Positions 16,984 through 25,400 of a DNA stretch of 45,937 bases are shown here, in pieces. How positions within the stretch are numbered: position 1 is the stretch's first letter; the number at the start of each line of letters is the position of its first letter. The DNA is from Fibrobacter succinogenes (GTDB lineage Bacteria; Fibrobacterota; Fibrobacteria; Fibrobacterales; Fibrobacteraceae), in assembly GCA_902762795.1 (NCBI GenBank), contig CACWPM010000025.1, positions 1 to 45,937 on the forward strand, written 5' to 3'. The notes beneath the pieces were generated by a model. That model did not search any database. It saw only the letters and a program-made list of their open reading frames with translations, and was not told where the DNA came from. Both the position numbers and the translations under genes were made by a program.

Positions 16984-19083
16984 TCACTCCACTTTCAACT
17001 TGGTCATGCTTTTTGCACAAATGCCCATGGTCGATACGTTGTGCAAGAATGCTGACGTTGTCGGAGAAAGCAGACCGAAGAATCCGCCTACAAGCAAGCT
17101 CGTATTGAACGCCACGATAAAGCGGTAGTTCATCATGATGCGTTCCATCAGCTTTTGGCTCAAGAGGCGCAGTTCCACGAGGTCTTCGAGATTCTCGCGG
17201 CGGAGCGTCACATCGGCAGTTTCGCGAGCAATGTCCGAAGCATCACTCATTGCAACAGAAACATTTGCCGCGGCAAGTGCTGGAGCATCGTTGATGCCGT
17301 CTCCCACCATAATAACACGCTTGCCTTCGGACTTCATTTGTTCTACATAGCGGTGCTTATCTTCGGGCAGGACTTGTGCAAAGAACGTATCAATTCCCAA
17401 ACGTTCCGCTACGCGTTCAGCCGCATTTTTGCTATCGCCCGTAATCATCACCACGTTCTTGATGCCATTTTCACGCAACCTGCGAATGGCAACCGCAGCT
17501 TCTTCGCGGGGCGGGTCGCTAATGCACAAGGCTCCAGCAAGTTCGCCACCGATGCCAAGGTAAATCACAGACGCAGCCCCCGCTTCTTTATCGATGATGC
17601 GCTGGTCCTCTTCGGACACAATCACCTTTTCGTCTTCGATGACAAAATGCTTGCTGCCGATGACCGCACGTTTTTCGTCAAGCGCCGTTGCAATGCCATG
17701 CGCCACAATGTACTTGACATCCGCATGTTCTTCTTCGTGAGCGATTCCGCGTTCAAGCGCCGCTTTCACAATCGCACGTGCCATACTATGCGGGAAATGT
17801 TCCTCGATGCACGCCGCAATTTTCAAGATTTCATCTTCGCTGCGACCGCCAAACGGGATAATCTTTTCAAGACGCGGTTCCGCCTTCGTAAGCGTTCCCG
17901 TCTTGTCAAATACAATCGTATCGGCAAGCGCAAACTCTTCCAAGTACTTGCCGCCCTTCACAGTCATGTCCATGTCCGCCGCTTCACGCAATGCAGAAAT
18001 CACGGAAATCGGTGTCGAGAGCTTTATCGCGCAAGAGTAATCCACCATCAAAATGGAAACCGCACGCGAGATGTTCTGCGTGAACAAAAGCGTAAGTCCA
18101 AAACCGAGGAAACTGAACGGCACAATGCTATCGGCCAAATGTTCGGCACGACTCTGCACGCTCGCCTTCAAGTCTTCGCTGTGGTCAATCAGCTCAATAA
18201 TCTTCTGAATTTTCGTATTGCCATTGACCGCGCGCACCTTCACGACAATCGCACCTTCTTCCAGAACAGTTCCCGCAAACACCGTTTTGCCGCGAGTTTT
18301 CATCACCGCCTTAGATTCACCCGTCATCGTCGATTCATTGACAAGCGCTTCGCCTTCCATGACGCGGCCATCCACAGGAATCATGCTGCCTGAACGCACA
18401 CGCACCAAGTCGCCGACCTGGACATTCTTGAGTTCAACCAGCGTATCCACGCCGTCTTTCACGACCCAGACTTTATCGACTTTTACGGCAAGGCTCCCTG
18501 TAAGCGCCGTACGCGTACGCGCCTTGGTGTAATCTTCAAGCAAGCTCGACACGCCCAAAAGGAACATGACCGTCCCTGCGGATTCATAATGACGTTGTAA
18601 CAGCGAAGCACCAATCGCAGCACCGTCCAACACATCGACGGTGAGGTTTCCGCTCGCAAGCGTCGAAACGCCACGCGCCACATAACGCAGCCCGCGAACC
18701 ACCGTAATTGCCGTGCGGATCGGGAACGGAATAAACCAGCGCAACAAATAACGACGCGCAATCATTCCCATGAGGCTAGCTTTAAAGCCATCATCAAGAG
18801 ATTGCAACTGGTATTCCGTTTCGCCATCGCATTCCGGTAGCAATTTGGGGTTCAGCGATTTTGCAAATTCAAGAATCTGGTTACGACTCGCGCCGTAATC
18901 GCCGTTCTGCGGCTCATATTCAAGTAATAGCCCGCCATTGGCGCTATGCACCACGGCACTTTTTACGCAAGGCACGCCAACACACGCCTTGTGAACACGC
19001 GCTTCATACTCACGATCAAAAGCATACGCTCCGACGCGCAAACGCAAACGCCCCGGCTTATCGTAAACGATTTTGAATTTCAT
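16984..19083 (-). CDS. P1B-6-like metal ATPase, ferrosome FezB-like
   Basis: This 699-residue P-type ATPase has phosphorylation site DKTGT (Asp393), TGES in the actuator domain and GDGINDAPAL in the hinge. The N-terminus (about 1-70, starting KIVYDKPGRLRLRVG) has a metal-domain-like fold but no CxxC. The metal-site membrane helix reads DYSCAIKLSTP (Ser350-Cys351-Ala352), so the usual CPC is replaced by SCA. As I recall the published classification, SCA marks the P1B-6 group, which includes FezB of iron-storing ferrosomes. The preceding gene encodes a DUF6110 protein and iron genes surround the pair. I infer iron transport into a storage compartment; another metal remains possible. Confidence 0.8.
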   Translation of the reverse strand: MKFKIVYDKPGRLRLRVGAYAFDREYEARVHKACVGVPCVKSAVVHSANGGLLLEYEPQNGDYGASRNQILEFAKSLNPKLLPECDGETEYQLQSLDDGFKASLMGMIARRYLLRWFIPFPIRTAITVVRGLRYVARGVSTLASGNLTVDVLDGAAIGASLLQRHYESAGTVMFLLGVSSLLEDYTKARTRTALTGSLAVKVDKVWVVKDGVDTLVELKNVQVGDLVRVRSGSMIPVDGRVMEGEALVNESTMTGESKAVMKTRGKTVFAGTVLEEGAIVVKVRAVNGNTKIQKIIELIDHSEDLKASVQSRAEHLADSIVPFSFLGFGLTLLFTQNISRAVSILMVDYSCAIKLSTPISVISALREAADMDMTVKGGKYLEEFALADTIVFDKTGTLTKAEPRLEKIIPFGGRSEDEILKIAACIEEHFPHSMARAIVKAALERGIAHEEEHADVKYIVAHGIATALDEKRAVIGSKHFVIEDEKVIVSEEDQRIIDKEAGAASVIYLGIGGELAGALCISDPPREEAAVAIRRLRENGIKNVVMITGDSKNAAERVAERLGIDTFFAQVLPEDKHRYVEQMKSEGKRVIMVGDGINDAPALAAANVSVAMSDASDIARETADVTLRRENLEDLVELRLLSQKLMERIMMNYRFIVAFNTSLLVGGFFGLLSPTTSAFLHNVSTMGICAKSMTKLKVE

Positions 19084-19250
19084 AGCGATTAAAAACCTGA
19101 AAAAATAAACTGTAGGCTATGGGGTATGGGCTCGTTCGCCTTCGGCTCACTTTGGGCTATGAGCTTAATGTAATGGAATAGCCCAAGCGTAGCGACCTCA
19201 AAGCGAAGCGTGCTGAAAGGAGCTTTAGCTCCGACCCCATCGCTCAAAGC
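19084..19250. repeat. Repeat-rich spacer between DUF6110 and ATPase genes
   Basis: 167 bases without an ORF. Contains TGTAGGCTATGGGG-type and AAAGGAGCTTTAGCTCC-type units (hairpin AGGAGCTttAGCTCC near 19218-19232) and the phrase GGGCTAT twice. No terminator with a T-run is visible, so read-through from the DUF6110 gene to the ATPase gene is likely. Confidence 0.5.
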
Positions 19251-19475
19251 CTACTTAATCCCTGCTTCTGCCTTGGCGTCGTTGCAGATATCGGCAGCTT
19301 CGTCCTTCATATCCTGGAAAGCGGCCTTGGCATCAGCTGTAAACTTCATGCCATGAGCAAGTCCCTGAACGGCAAGTTCGCGGGTTTTCTTTGCCTTGAG
19401 CACTTTCTTAGCGACTGCGGAACCCACAGCGCCAGCAATTACAAGCCAGAATTTTTCGTTTTTGAAAACAGACAT
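19251..19475 (-). CDS. DUF6110-type small membrane-associated protein (FezA-like)
   Basis: A 74-residue protein. Residues 8-25 (FWLVIAGAVGSAVAKKVL) form one Gly/Ala-rich hydrophobic helix. A basic stretch and an acidic amphipathic tail (FQDMKDEAADICNDAKAEAGIK) follow. This is the pattern of DUF6110 proteins that are encoded next to P1B-6 ATPases. A good ribosome binding site (AAGGAGAATGAT) precedes the ATG. It is first in the two-gene operon with the ATPase, so it is probably a structural or accessory protein of the same membrane compartment. The DUF assignment is from memory of the pattern. Confidence 0.7.
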   Translation of the reverse strand: MSVFKNEKFWLVIAGAVGSAVAKKVLKAKKTRELAVQGLAHGMKFTADAKAAFQDMKDEAADICNDAKAEAGIK

Positions 19476-19487
19476 ATCATTCTCCTT

Positions 19488-19520
19488 ATTAAAGAAAAAT
19501 CAGCGGAACACCAGTCCGCT
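19488..19520 (-). promoter_or_regulatory. Terminator-like hairpin in the fez-like leader
   Basis: On the minus strand, AGCGGA pairs with TCCGCT (19502-19520) and is followed by GATTTTTC, then the ribosome binding site of the DUF6110 gene. The position in the leader, about 27 bases before the ATG, suggests attenuation, but the 6-bp stem is modest. Confidence 0.4.
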
Positions 19521-19621
19521 TTAAAAAATTAGATACTCTCCCCTCTAATTGCAAATTACAAATAAATTAAACACGTGACTTACGCGACCCCGCGTCGCAG
19601 TTGAGTTTCACGCGATTGACG

Positions 19622-19682
19622 CTAACATTGTTAGTGAATTTCTAACAATGTTAGACTCTCTAATTTTGTTAGAGAGTCTAAC
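19622..19682. promoter_or_regulatory. Array of seven alternating CTAAC / GTTAG half-sites
   Basis: Half-sites start at 19622 (CTAAC), 19630 (GTTAG), 19642 (CTAAC), 19650 (GTTAG), 19660 (CTAAT), 19669 (GTTAG) and 19678 (CTAAC), i.e. 8-12 bases apart. The last four also form a 14-bp-arm inverted repeat (GTTAGACTCTCTAA with its complement, 5-base loop). It lies upstream of the DUF6110/ATPase operon and just past the flavodoxin stop. An operator cluster for the DtxR-like regulator is my preferred reading. A terminator for flavodoxin is the alternative, but there is no T-run. Confidence 0.55.
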
Positions 19683-19709
19683 ATTTCATGGATCATCGAA
19701 ACTCAACAA

Positions 19710-20138
19710 TTACGAAAGCGCAAGAACCTTGCCGAGTTCACGGCACTTTTCCTTGCCAGCGTCATCCGGAGCGCCTTCAATCGCAAGCGGATCATCAGCA
19801 AGAACAAGCCCTGCATTTGCAGCATCTTCTCTCCACGGATTCATCCATTCACCACCGCCCCAGCCGTAAGAGCCGAACAAAACAACCTTTTTACCAGAAA
19901 TCTGCGTCTTCAGCTGATCATAAAGCGGCTGAAATTCGCTATCTTCAAGTTCTTCCGCACCCATTGCCGGGCAACCCAAAGCAAACTTGTCAAATTCCTG
20001 AGCCTTATCTACACTAAAATCAGACGTATTGAAAAGCGTCACTTCAGCGCCAGCGGCACTTGCGCCCGCGACAACTTCATTTGCCATGACTTCGGTATTT
20101 CCCGTTCCAGTCCAATAAATAACAGCAATTTTATTCAT
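19710..20138 (-). CDS. Short-chain flavodoxin
   Basis: A 142-residue protein with the FMN phosphate loop WTGTGNTEVMA (about residues 9-19), the second FMN loop GCPAMGAEELED and the third YGWGGGEWM. Length and motifs match short-chain flavodoxins, cytoplasmic electron carriers that commonly replace ferredoxin under low iron. It starts 25 bases after the DUF3793 stop, with AAAAGGAT upstream, so the two form one operon. Its place in the iron block, downstream of a TTAG-N6-CTAA site, supports iron-responsive expression. Confidence 0.9.
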   Translation of the reverse strand: MNKIAVIYWTGTGNTEVMANEVVAGASAAGAEVTLFNTSDFSVDKAQEFDKFALGCPAMGAEELEDSEFQPLYDQLKTQISGKKVVLFGSYGWGGGEWMNPWREDAANAGLVLADDPLAIEGAPDDAGKEKCRELGKVLALS

Positions 20139-20163
20139 TTTTATCCTTTTTGTTATCGGTTAA

Positions 20164-20724
20164 TCAACTTGCTACAGTCAATTCCTCCAAAGAATCGCCT
20201 TGTTCAAATCGTTCATTGAAAATTTTGTGACATTTTTTGTAAACTTCAAATATATGCATTGAATTCGGCACATCGTTATAAACCTTCCAGCACCCAATCA
20301 TCTTGTAATTTTTTCCGCCATAGGCGATAAAATCCTTAACATCATCTAAAGGATATCCTAAAAACACACCCACTTCATGTGGGAAACAGACAGAATGCAT
20401 CATGCGTACTTGAAAAAAATTCAATAAGGATTCTACATCGTATTTGGCATACCCAAACCCTTTCAAAAAATTTCTTACTTCACAACAATTTCCCAAATTC
20501 TGCAAAGCACTATTTCGATAAACATAAATAAAATAACGCCCGCATCGTTCTGCAACAACGCGAGCATTAACTCCCTTAGGATTCAACATTTGATTCCAGC
20601 GAGCCAAAATTTTGCAAAGCACAACACCATTTGCACTATCAAGGCAAAAAAGATTACCCAATTTAAGCCCCGCAAGTGTCGGGGCACATTGCCTAACTAA
20701 ACGGAAATCAAAATTTTTATTCAT
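20164..20724 (-). CDS. DUF3793-family protein
   Basis: I chose the ATG at 20724 (186 residues), starting MNKNFDFRLVRQCAPTLAGLKLGNLF, the conserved beginning of DUF3793 proteins. A longer frame from 20781 would be translated out of a terminator stem and is unlikely. The body has scattered conserved-looking Cys residues and a central GVFLGYPLDDVKDFI block. The function of DUF3793 is unknown; from memory it often accompanies flavodoxin and Feo genes in anaerobes. The leader contains an RNA-like element and a terminator only 30 bases before the ATG, so expression may be attenuated. Confidence 0.75.
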   Translation of the reverse strand: MNKNFDFRLVRQCAPTLAGLKLGNLFCLDSANGVVLCKILARWNQMLNPKGVNARVVAERCGRYFIYVYRNSALQNLGNCCEVRNFLKGFGYAKYDVESLLNFFQVRMMHSVCFPHEVGVFLGYPLDDVKDFIAYGGKNYKMIGCWKVYNDVPNSMHIFEVYKKCHKIFNERFEQGDSLEELTVAS

Positions 20725-20754
20725 GAACAACCTAATTAACAAACAAATAAAGTC

Positions 20755-20787
20755 AAAAATCCCGCCTGTAGCCTCCGCCACGGCGGG
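20755..20787 (-). terminator. Terminator / attenuator in the DUF3793 leader
   Basis: CCCGCC (20761-20766) pairs with GGCGGG (20782-20787) and is followed on the minus strand by ATTTTT. It directly abuts structured element copy 1 and ends 31 bases before the DUF3793 ATG, so it would stop leader transcripts unless bypassed. No gene separates it from the promoter-proximal region. Confidence 0.75.
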
Positions 20788-20849
20788 ATAACCTATCTAG
20801 TATATATGAGGTAACGAATTCCTATACACTAGCAGAGATTCTATGGCAA
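20788..20849 (-). ncRNA. Candidate structured RNA element, copy 1 (leader of DUF3793-flavodoxin)
   Basis: Read on the minus strand it begins TTGCCATAGAATCTCTG. An outer stem AAUCU/AGGUU (20836-20840 with 20790-20794) encloses a 10-bp stem CUAGUGUAUA/UAUAUACUAG (20823-20832 with 20797-20806). It runs straight into a terminator. Copy 2 at 21002-21062 is about 90% identical. Its two differences inside the long stem keep pairing, one by a compensatory change. This looks like a cis-regulatory RNA but matches no riboswitch I recognise. Confidence 0.55.
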
Positions 20850-20856
20850 TTATCTC

Positions 20857-20884
20857 TCTGGATATTATTTTAGATAATTCCAGA
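20857..20884. promoter_or_regulatory. Inverted repeat upstream of DUF3793 operon
   Basis: TCTGGATATTAT and ATAATTCCAGA pair with a single bulge around the loop TTTAG. It lies directly upstream of RNA element copy 1 on the minus strand, either as part of the leader RNA or as an operator. Confidence 0.4.
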
Positions 20885-20923
20885 ATATTTTGCCACTCCA
20901 ATTAGACTTAAAGCAATCCAAAA

Positions 20924-20937
20924 TTAGATTAATCTAA
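20924..20937. promoter_or_regulatory. DtxR-like operator, TTAG-N6-CTAA
   Basis: The perfect 14-base palindrome TTAGATTAATCTAA lies 200 bases upstream of the DUF3793 start. Spacing matches the sites at 22379-22392 and 26225-26272. The 13-mer ACTCCAATTAGAC lies beside it at 20895-20907 and is shared with the MMPL exporter promoter. Confidence 0.55.
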
Positions 20938-20965
20938 CAATACTTATAAAATATCATTCATTTAC

Positions 20966-21001
20966 ATAAAAAAATTCCCGCCTTAGAAAAACTATGGCGG
21001 G
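20966..21001 (-). terminator. Rho-independent terminator after the porin
   Basis: CCCGCC (20977-20982) pairs with GGCGGG (20996-21001), extended by imperfect TAG/CTA pairing, and is followed on the minus strand by seven T. It follows structured element copy 2 without a gap. Confidence 0.85.
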
Positions 21002-21062
21002 ATAACCTATCCAGCATATATGAGGTAACGTTTCTATACGCTAGCAGAGGTTCTATGGCAAA
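21002..21062 (-). ncRNA. Candidate structured RNA element, copy 2 (3' end of porin transcript)
   Basis: Same architecture as copy 1: outer stem AACCU/AGGUU (21048-21052 with 21004-21008) and a 10-bp stem CUAGCGUAUA/UAUAUGCUGG (21035-21044 with 21011-21020). It begins 2-3 bases after the porin stop and ends in a terminator. Compared with copy 1, a C-G pair replaces U-A and a U-G wobble replaces U-A in the long stem, so the fold is preserved. Confidence 0.5.
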
Positions 21063-21064
21063 CT

Positions 21065-22186
21065 CTAGAATGCGAAGACAGTTTCAAGGCCGAGTTTGAG
21101 ACCTGCATCATCCGCATCATCGCCAACAGGGACATTCACCATCGCAAAGCCCGTGAATTCGAGGCCATCAATCGGAGTTGCATAAGCGCGAAGGCCTACG
21201 TTAAACGTAGAAACGTCATCGTTCTTCTGCAATGTATTCGTATGGTATTCGAGAGGCAGTCCAAGAGCAAACGCATCGGAAATGCGCACGCTCGGTTCAC
21301 CATAGGCAAAGAAGTATTCCGGAATTTCTTCGCCATGAACAGTTGGATTCTTCTTGTCAATGATGGCATAGAACACAGAGCCCTTGACATTCACCTTACC
21401 CAAATCCAAAGAAGGTTCGGCAAGGAACGCGTTCGTTGCCTTAGGGGCATCTTCATCAAGAGCATCTACATGCAAACCATACACGAAGTGGAACGCAAAC
21501 GCATCTATCTTCAAGTTCGCATCGAGTCCCGCATGAAGTTCATTATGCTTCGCTTCCTGATAAGACTTGTAATCGACAAACGGACGCAAGGAACTTTCAC
21601 CAAGACCAAGTTCATAGGCAAGATGGATATCGTAAGCAACGCCTACGCAAGTTTCTTCACCATCTTCTTCAACGCACACTTTATTGTCGTTGTCACCGCG
21701 ACCAAAGCCGATCCCAAAAACAAGGCCATTATAGTCAAGTTCTACTCCCCGGATATCGTGTTCAGCCATTCCAGCAGCGTTATCTGCCGGGTCATCGTAA
21801 TTATAATAATTGAGGAAAGCGCCTTCCGAGAAGGTCAAGTCACCAAACTTCACGACAAATTTATCGCTGTGAGTGTATTGGACAAACGCTCCATTATAAA
21901 TTGCAGTCGGGTCAGTCGTTTCTCCGTCAGCCTCCAACTGTACGGATGCAGACCACTTGTCATTGAATTTCACATCAACATTCAAATCAAAAGTCGATGC
22001 ATACTCATGGCTCTTGATGTCTTCATTGATAACATCGCCCGTATAGGCGTCAAATTCAACTTCGCCCGAGAACTTGACTTCCGGGCCCTTTGCTTCACCG
22101 GCAGCTTCATCAGCGAAAACTGGAGCGGCAAGGAAAGTAACGGCTGCAATGCCAAACACTAGGTTAGAGGTAAAACGAGTCTTCAT
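21065..22186 (-). CDS. Outer membrane beta-barrel porin-like protein
   Basis: A 373-residue protein with signal peptide 1-25 (cleavage APVFA-DE). Its 12-16 or so amphipathic beta strands alternate with acidic loops (KVCVEEDGEETCVG, GDNDNK), and it ends in Phe (ETVFAF), the usual barrel-assembly signal. It resembles Fibrobacter-type outer membrane porins, but no specific family is certain. Acidic loops and a DtxR-like box upstream (22379-22397) suggest a role in cation or iron supply. A short hairpin (AACACT-ccgtc-AGTGTT, 22225-22241) lies in its leader. Confidence 0.75.
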   Translation of the reverse strand: MKTRFTSNLVFGIAAVTFLAAPVFADEAAGEAKGPEVKFSGEVEFDAYTGDVINEDIKSHEYASTFDLNVDVKFNDKWSASVQLEADGETTDPTAIYNGAFVQYTHSDKFVVKFGDLTFSEGAFLNYYNYDDPADNAAGMAEHDIRGVELDYNGLVFGIGFGRGDNDNKVCVEEDGEETCVGVAYDIHLAYELGLGESSLRPFVDYKSYQEAKHNELHAGLDANLKIDAFAFHFVYGLHVDALDEDAPKATNAFLAEPSLDLGKVNVKGSVFYAIIDKKNPTVHGEEIPEYFFAYGEPSVRISDAFALGLPLEYHTNTLQKNDDVSTFNVGLRAYATPIDGLEFTGFAMVNVPVGDDADDAGLKLGLETVFAF

Positions 22187-22378
22187 AATTCACTCCCGTG
22201 ACGGAATTTTTTATTTGCTTTTGTAACACTCCGTCAGTGTTTTTACAATTTGTGTTACAAAATCCTAGGCATTCGCCTTTTTACCCTTTTTAGAGCAAAG
22301 CGCGTGCCAATTTTTTTCAACTCAATCCACTCAGAATCATCATCTTCAACGCGCATATATTAGTTCTCTCTATCTTTG

Positions 22379-22397
22379 TTAGTTTAGTCTAATTTAA
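22379..22397. promoter_or_regulatory. DtxR/IdeR-like iron box upstream of porin
   Basis: TTAGTTTAGTCTAATTTAA matches the IdeR/DtxR-type 19-mer TTAGGTTAGSCTAACCTAA at 15 of 19 positions (consensus quoted from memory), including both TTAG and CTAA. It sits in the 281-base gap between feoB and the porin, which also holds the feoB terminator and the porin leader hairpin. Confidence 0.6.
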
Positions 22398-22406
22398 GGC
22401 GTTTAA

Positions 22407-22443
22407 TTAAGGGCTGATGACTTTTGGGGCCACCAGCCCTTAA
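22407..22443 (-). terminator. Terminator after feoB
   Basis: TTAAGGGCTG pairs perfectly with CAGCCCTTAA around a 17-base loop, 24 bases past the feoB stop. The T-run after it is short (TTAATTAAAC), so termination strength is uncertain. Confidence 0.65.
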
Positions 22444-22467
22444 TAGTGATTCTTGACTCTAATATGA

Positions 22468-25400
22468 TTAGTCTTCGAAACGCCTTTTCTTATTAGCGTT
22501 CAAACCAAAGAGTTTGAGGAACACGAACGTAGCCACAAGCACAATGATCGAACATACAATCCAGAATACATCGCCTCCCACCGGGACCTGATAAAGGAGT
22601 ACCGCCACAGACCATGCAAGAACGGTCTGTACCACAGCCATCAACACACCAAGACCAAGCCCGATTTCACGCACCACGACGCCCATCGCCGCAAGGCACG
22701 GCACATAGAGCAGGATGAAGATGAGGAATGCAAACACCTGCCAGTTAAATCCATCGACCGGGTTTCCGTTCTTGTCCGGGTTGTGGAAGTAAGAACGGAG
22801 ATTTTCGTAGATATCAGCAGTTTCGCTCAGGTCACCTTCTTCGAGAGCGCCGATTTCATCTTCGTTCAGCGTGAGACCAGCGGCAGCGAGCTTCGCAAAG
22901 ACTTCTTCGCGAGCCTTGTCGGCACCTTCATCTTCGCTGAAGGTCTCGATAGAAGCATATTCTTCGCAAGTAATCGCCTTTGCAGCAAGCACCTTGTCAA
23001 GAGTTTCCTTCTTAAGTTCGGCAGCATTCTGGGCTTCGAGTTCGCCAGAGGTTCCGAGAATGTCCGTGAGGGAACCAAAGACTTCACCCAGATTTTCTGG
23101 AATCGTGCCAAGGGCTTCCTTGAATGCACCGAGAATGTCCGGCGCACCGCCTTCTTCCTCTTCTTCGGCAGGGCATTCGTCCACACCAGCGATGAGAGGC
23201 TTTTCTTCGGCAGGGGCTTCTGCAGATTCTGTGGCCGGTTCAGCTGCAGCGCTGTCTGCAACAGCATTAGCGCTATCTGCGACAGCAGAGTCAGCAGCGA
23301 CTACATCACTTCTCTCGTCTTTCGTCTCTCGTCTTTCGTCTGCAATGGGGCGTTGCGGGGTGTCCCCGCTAGAAGGGGTAGCGACCGACTCGGCGGGCGC
23401 GAGGGGAAGGCCTTCCCCACTATTACCCACACTCTCGTCTCTCGTCTCTCGTCTTTGGACATTCGGCTCGGTCATGCCCAACTTCGTTGGTCGCGACTCT
23501 CGCCTTAATTGGTTGTCGTCTGATGCATCGCCAGGACCTGCCATGGAGTACAAGGAGTTCATCGTTCCAATCACAGCTTCCTTAGCGAGAAGGCCCGTGA
23601 ACAACGACACAGAAGCCGGCCAGTTGTTCGATTCCACACCGAACGGTTCAAAAATCGGAGTGATTGCCTTACCAATTGCGGAGAGCAGGCTGTTTTCGGA
23701 ATCGCCATTACCCGCGGTAAATTCGCTTTCCGTCTGGACCTTAGATTCGTCAATCACGACACCTTCGGGGAGCGGGACTTCCTTTTCGTCCTGCACCATC
23801 GCGTAGCCCTCTTCGGACTTCACGATTTCAGTCTTTTCGCCGTTGATTTCCGTATAAAGTTTATCGACAAAGCCAAAGCTGTTGAGGAAGCCGAGAACAG
23901 CAACCGCAATCGTAATCACCTTACCGGCACGGATAACATAATCACGCAAACGGAGCCAGGAATGAATCATGAGAGACTTGAATTTCGGCAGGTGGTATGG
24001 CGGCAACTCCATTACAAAGTTGCTCGCCTCGCCAACAAACAAGGATCTACGAAGAATCAATCCATACACGATTGCAAAAAGAACACCCGCAAGGTAGAGC
24101 GCAAACACAACCGTCCCCGCCTGCGTTCCGAAGAATGCAGCCGCAAACAGCGCATACACCGGGAGGCGAGCGCCGCAGCTCATGAACGGCACAAGGAAAA
24201 TCGTGAGGAAACGTTCACGCTTGGATTCGAGCACACGGGAACCCATAATGCCCGGCACGCCGCAGCCAAAGCCCACCATCATCGGCACGAATGCACGCCC
24301 CGGCAGCCCGAGAAAGCGCATAAAGCGGTCCGCGACAAACGCCGCACGCGCCATGTAGCCAGAGTCTTCCAGGAACGAAAGGCAGAGGAACATGAAGAAG
24401 ATGACCGGGATGAACGTCGAAACCGTCTGGATACCGGCACCGATACCATCCGCGAGAATGGCAGATACAAAGCCCGGAGCATGGAACACGTCCGTGAGCA
24501 AGTAACCAAGACCATCCACGAAGATAGCGCCAAACAGCACGTCAAAGAAATCGATGAACGCACTGCCAATCGTCACTGCAACCCAGAACACCAAATACAT
24601 CACCAAGAGGAAAATCGGGAGCGAAGCCCAACGATTGAGCAAAACAGAATCCAGCTTGTCCGACCAAGTTCTCTTTGTACGGTTCGAAAGAATCGTCTTG
24701 CTTGCAATTTCGTGCGCCATGCTGTAGCGGGAATCCGCCATTGCAAATTCGCTTTCTTCGCCAAGAATGGCAGTCACTTCAGCCTTATTAATCTGGACTT
24801 TGGCTTCTGCAAATTTATCCGCATAGCTCTTTTCGTTGCCCAAGTACATGAGCGAAACCCAGCGGGCATCCGTATCCAAAAGCTTTGCAACCGGAGCAAC
24901 CTTCGGTTTCAAATACTCGATAGCGGCTTCAACCTTCTCGCCGTAATCAATCGCCTTGGGCTTCATCTTCTTGCCCGCGATAACATGCGCCATCTGGCTG
25001 ATGAAATTCGTGATGCTCCTTTCATTCACGGCTGAAAGCGGAATCACCGGCACACCGAAACGTTCCGCAAGGATATCCAAGTCCAAATGCAGGCCGCGCT
25101 TTTCAGAAATGTCGATCATGTTCGCCGCAATCACCATCGGGATTTGCATATCGACAAGTTGCGTCGTCAAGAACAAATTGCGTTCGATATTCGAAGCATC
25201 AATAATATTGATAATTAGGTCGGCCTCGCGAGTGAGCAAGTAATCGACAGCGGCACGTTCGTCTTCGGCATTGGCAAAGAGCGCATAAGTACCCGGCAAG
25301 TCCACAACGCGGATATGCTGGTCGCCAATTTCAAAAAAACCTTCTTTCTTTTCGACAGTCACGCCCGGCCAGTTACCAACACTCTGGCGAGCGCCCGTAA

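Noticed and set aside
17155-18393. 412-codon open frame opposite the P1B ATPase
   Set aside because: Overlaps conserved ATPase motifs on the other strand; low-complexity Arg/His/Asn composition.
19649-19682. Rho-independent terminator for flavodoxin
   Set aside because: The stem is strong, but neither strand has a T-run. The half-sites continue beyond the hairpin, so an operator array fits better; not excluded.
20725-20781. 20-residue N-terminal extension of the DUF3793 protein
   Set aside because: It would be translated from the terminator stem and poly-T. The conserved family start is at the downstream ATG (20724).
22455-22473. GACTCTAATATGATTAGTC, a palindrome-like site resembling the iron box
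   Set aside because: It overlaps the feoB stop codon, has an unequal arm and wrong spacing, and sits at the 3' end where an operator is unlikely.
23310-23460. CRISPR array or minisatellite in feoB (TCTCGTC repeats)
   Set aside because: Repeat units are 7 bases or so without unique spacers, and the region stays in frame; repeat-derived coding sequence is simpler.
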